From Fimbriimonadaceae bacterium (lineage in GTDB: Bacteria; Armatimonadota; Fimbriimonadia; Fimbriimonadales; Fimbriimonadaceae): a stretch of DNA of 7,045 nucleotides. Positions 6,379 through 7,045 of the stretch are shown in pieces. The notes under the pieces are model-generated. The model worked only from the letters and a program-made list of their open reading frames with translations, did no database searches and was not told the origin of the DNA. The DNA lies in contig JANWJY010000029.1 in assembly GCA_025451715.1 (NCBI GenBank), forward strand, positions 1-7,045, read 5' to 3'. How positions within the stretch are numbered: the stretch's first letter is position 1; every line of letters begins with the position of its first letter. The position numbers and the translations under genes are program-made.

Positions 6379-6889
6379 CGGTCTTTGCCTCCTGATACGC
6401 CACCAAAGAGATCGTGGCCCTGACCGTGTCCGAGGCCCCATCGATGCTCGCTACTTGGAGAGCCTTTATTGCAAGCAGGCTCCCCGGGCCCTCGAATTCC
6501 TTGATGAACCTCATAACGCTCGGATATGGCCCTTCGGCAGTGACGAGATAGTTGAGCTGGTGGAGCCCTTCTGCGTCGACCGTCCTTTGGGGCCTGAACG
6601 CGCTGACCTCGACATTGTTCTGCCGGGCGCGCTGAGATACCCACGCCATCGCGTTTGGTCCTACTTCGTCTCGCGAAACCTGCCAGGTGAGCGAGTTGAC
6701 GGTTTGCTCAGACTCGGCCAGCTCCATCATCGCGTTCTCCTTGTCCGCCTTGAGTTGGGACTCGGACTTCCTTGTCACGATCCTCTCCGTCCCAGGCGGT
6801 GGGACGATCAGATCGTACGCCGCGATCAAAACTAAAACGACGACTGCGGAGATCGCGCCCCAATTCAGGTGTTTCGAGTTGAGCTTCAT
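6371..6889 (-). CDS. pilO: PilO-like type IV pilus assembly protein
   Basis: 172 residues. A short cytoplasmic N-terminus (MKLNSKHLNW) precedes one membrane helix (about 11-29, AISAVVVLVLIAAYDLIV). A charged, probably coiled-coil segment follows (about 38-72, rich in Glu, Lys, Gln), then a ferredoxin-like periplasmic domain (about 75-168) with YPSVMRFIKEFEGPGSLLAIKALQV, the element usual for PilO (residues packing a helix before the Ile/Leu-rich strand). Known PilO proteins form dimers with PilN and link the inner-membrane platform to PilP and the secretin. The length is near that of PilO (about 170-210). ATG at 6889 overlaps the pilN-like stop as ATGA, with GAGGAAGG (6897-6904) upstream as ribosome site. 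A GspM-like protein of a type II system is the alternative. Confidence 0.78.
   Translation of the reverse strand: MKLNSKHLNWGAISAVVVLVLIAAYDLIVPPPGTERIVTRKSESQLKADKENAMMELAESEQTVNSLTWQVSRDEVGPNAMAWVSQRARQNNVEVSAFRPQRTVDAEGLHQLNYLVTAEGPYPSVMRFIKEFEGPGSLLAIKALQVASIDGASDTVRATISLVAYQEAKTGG
6388..6393 (-). promoter_or_regulatory. Perfect Shine-Dalgarno setting the GTG start of the pilP-like gene
   Basis: AGGAGG on the - strand lies within the end of the pilO-like gene, 9 nt before GTG at 6378. It fixes the GTG as the start and argues against the longer reading from ATG at 6441. Confidence 0.82.
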
Positions 6890-7045
6890 TTTCTGGCCTT
6901 CCTCGAGGCTTTTTCGTCGATGAGGGGCAGGTTGCCGATCACGTGGACTGTGATTGCGTACTGGACGACAGGCGTGCCCTCGATCTCGGAGTTGTTCGCG
7001 AACACGAGTTGAACGTCTCGGAACCGCGTCTCCAGCGCCAGTGCC
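6886..7045 (-). CDS. pilN: PilN-like protein, C-terminal end (partial)
   Basis: A - strand frame open from the right edge (codons start at 7044) to a TGA at 6886-6888, giving 52 visible residues. The visible part has alternating hydrophobic strands, RFRDVQLVFANNSE and VVQYAITVHVIGNLP, then a basic tail (KASRKARK). This suits the last strands of the ferredoxin-like domain of PilN, and the position just upstream of pilO supports it. The stop overlaps the pilO start as ATGA. The 5' part lies beyond the window, so the membrane segment cannot be checked. Confidence 0.6.
   Translation of the reverse strand, partial: ALALETRFRDVQLVFANNSEIEGTPVVQYAITVHVIGNLPLIDEKASRKARK

Noticed and set aside
6379..6441. 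N-terminal extension of the PilP-like protein from an ATG at 6441
   Set aside because: It would overlap the pilO-like gene by 71 nt, has no ribosome site, and a GTG with perfect AGGAGG lies at 6378.

Overview
The window is GC-rich bacterial DNA holding three units: two codirectional genes on the + strand (1-2391) and, convergent to them, the 3' part of a tightly packed type IV pilus / type II secretion-like operon on the - strand (2422-7045). A secretin and several exported proteins imply a diderm (two-membrane) bacterium. The mix of a PilN-O-P-Q gene order, a Gly/Asn-rich secretin and a Gly-rich LTxxQ protein would suit Armatimonadota (Fimbriimonas-like) or a similar phylum. That taxonomic guess rests on general impression only and is weak.

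Region 1 (1-1383): the 3' part of a CstB/ETHE1-type persulfide dioxygenase (metallo-beta-lactamase fold, degenerate rhodanese, active rhodanese), cut by the left edge, then a good intrinsic terminator and a short intergenic gap of about 114 nt. Region 2 (1384-2391): a complete extended short-chain dehydrogenase/NAD-dependent epimerase-like protein of unknown substrate. Its last codons form one arm of a strong hairpin that probably terminates the convergent operon.

Region 3 (- strand, read from 7045 down to 2422): pilN-like C-terminus, pilO-like, pilP-like, a secretin of 820 residues (pilQ position, GspD-like N-domains), then a small exported LTxxQ (Spy/CpxP-like) protein. Adjacent genes overlap by 4 nt (ATGA), 8 nt (GTGGCTAA) and 4 nt (ATGA), and the last pair is separated by 1 nt, so the five genes are almost certainly cotranscribed and translationally coupled. 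PilN/O/P would form the inner-membrane and periplasmic alignment complex, and the secretin the outer-membrane pore. The LTxxQ protein, made last, is a candidate periplasmic chaperone or assembly factor for that machine.

The most interesting point is this coupling of an LTxxQ protein to the secretin, together with shared Gly-rich low-complexity segments and a short tandem repeat inside the secretin. No RNA genes, CRISPR arrays, insertion sequences or attachment sites were seen.
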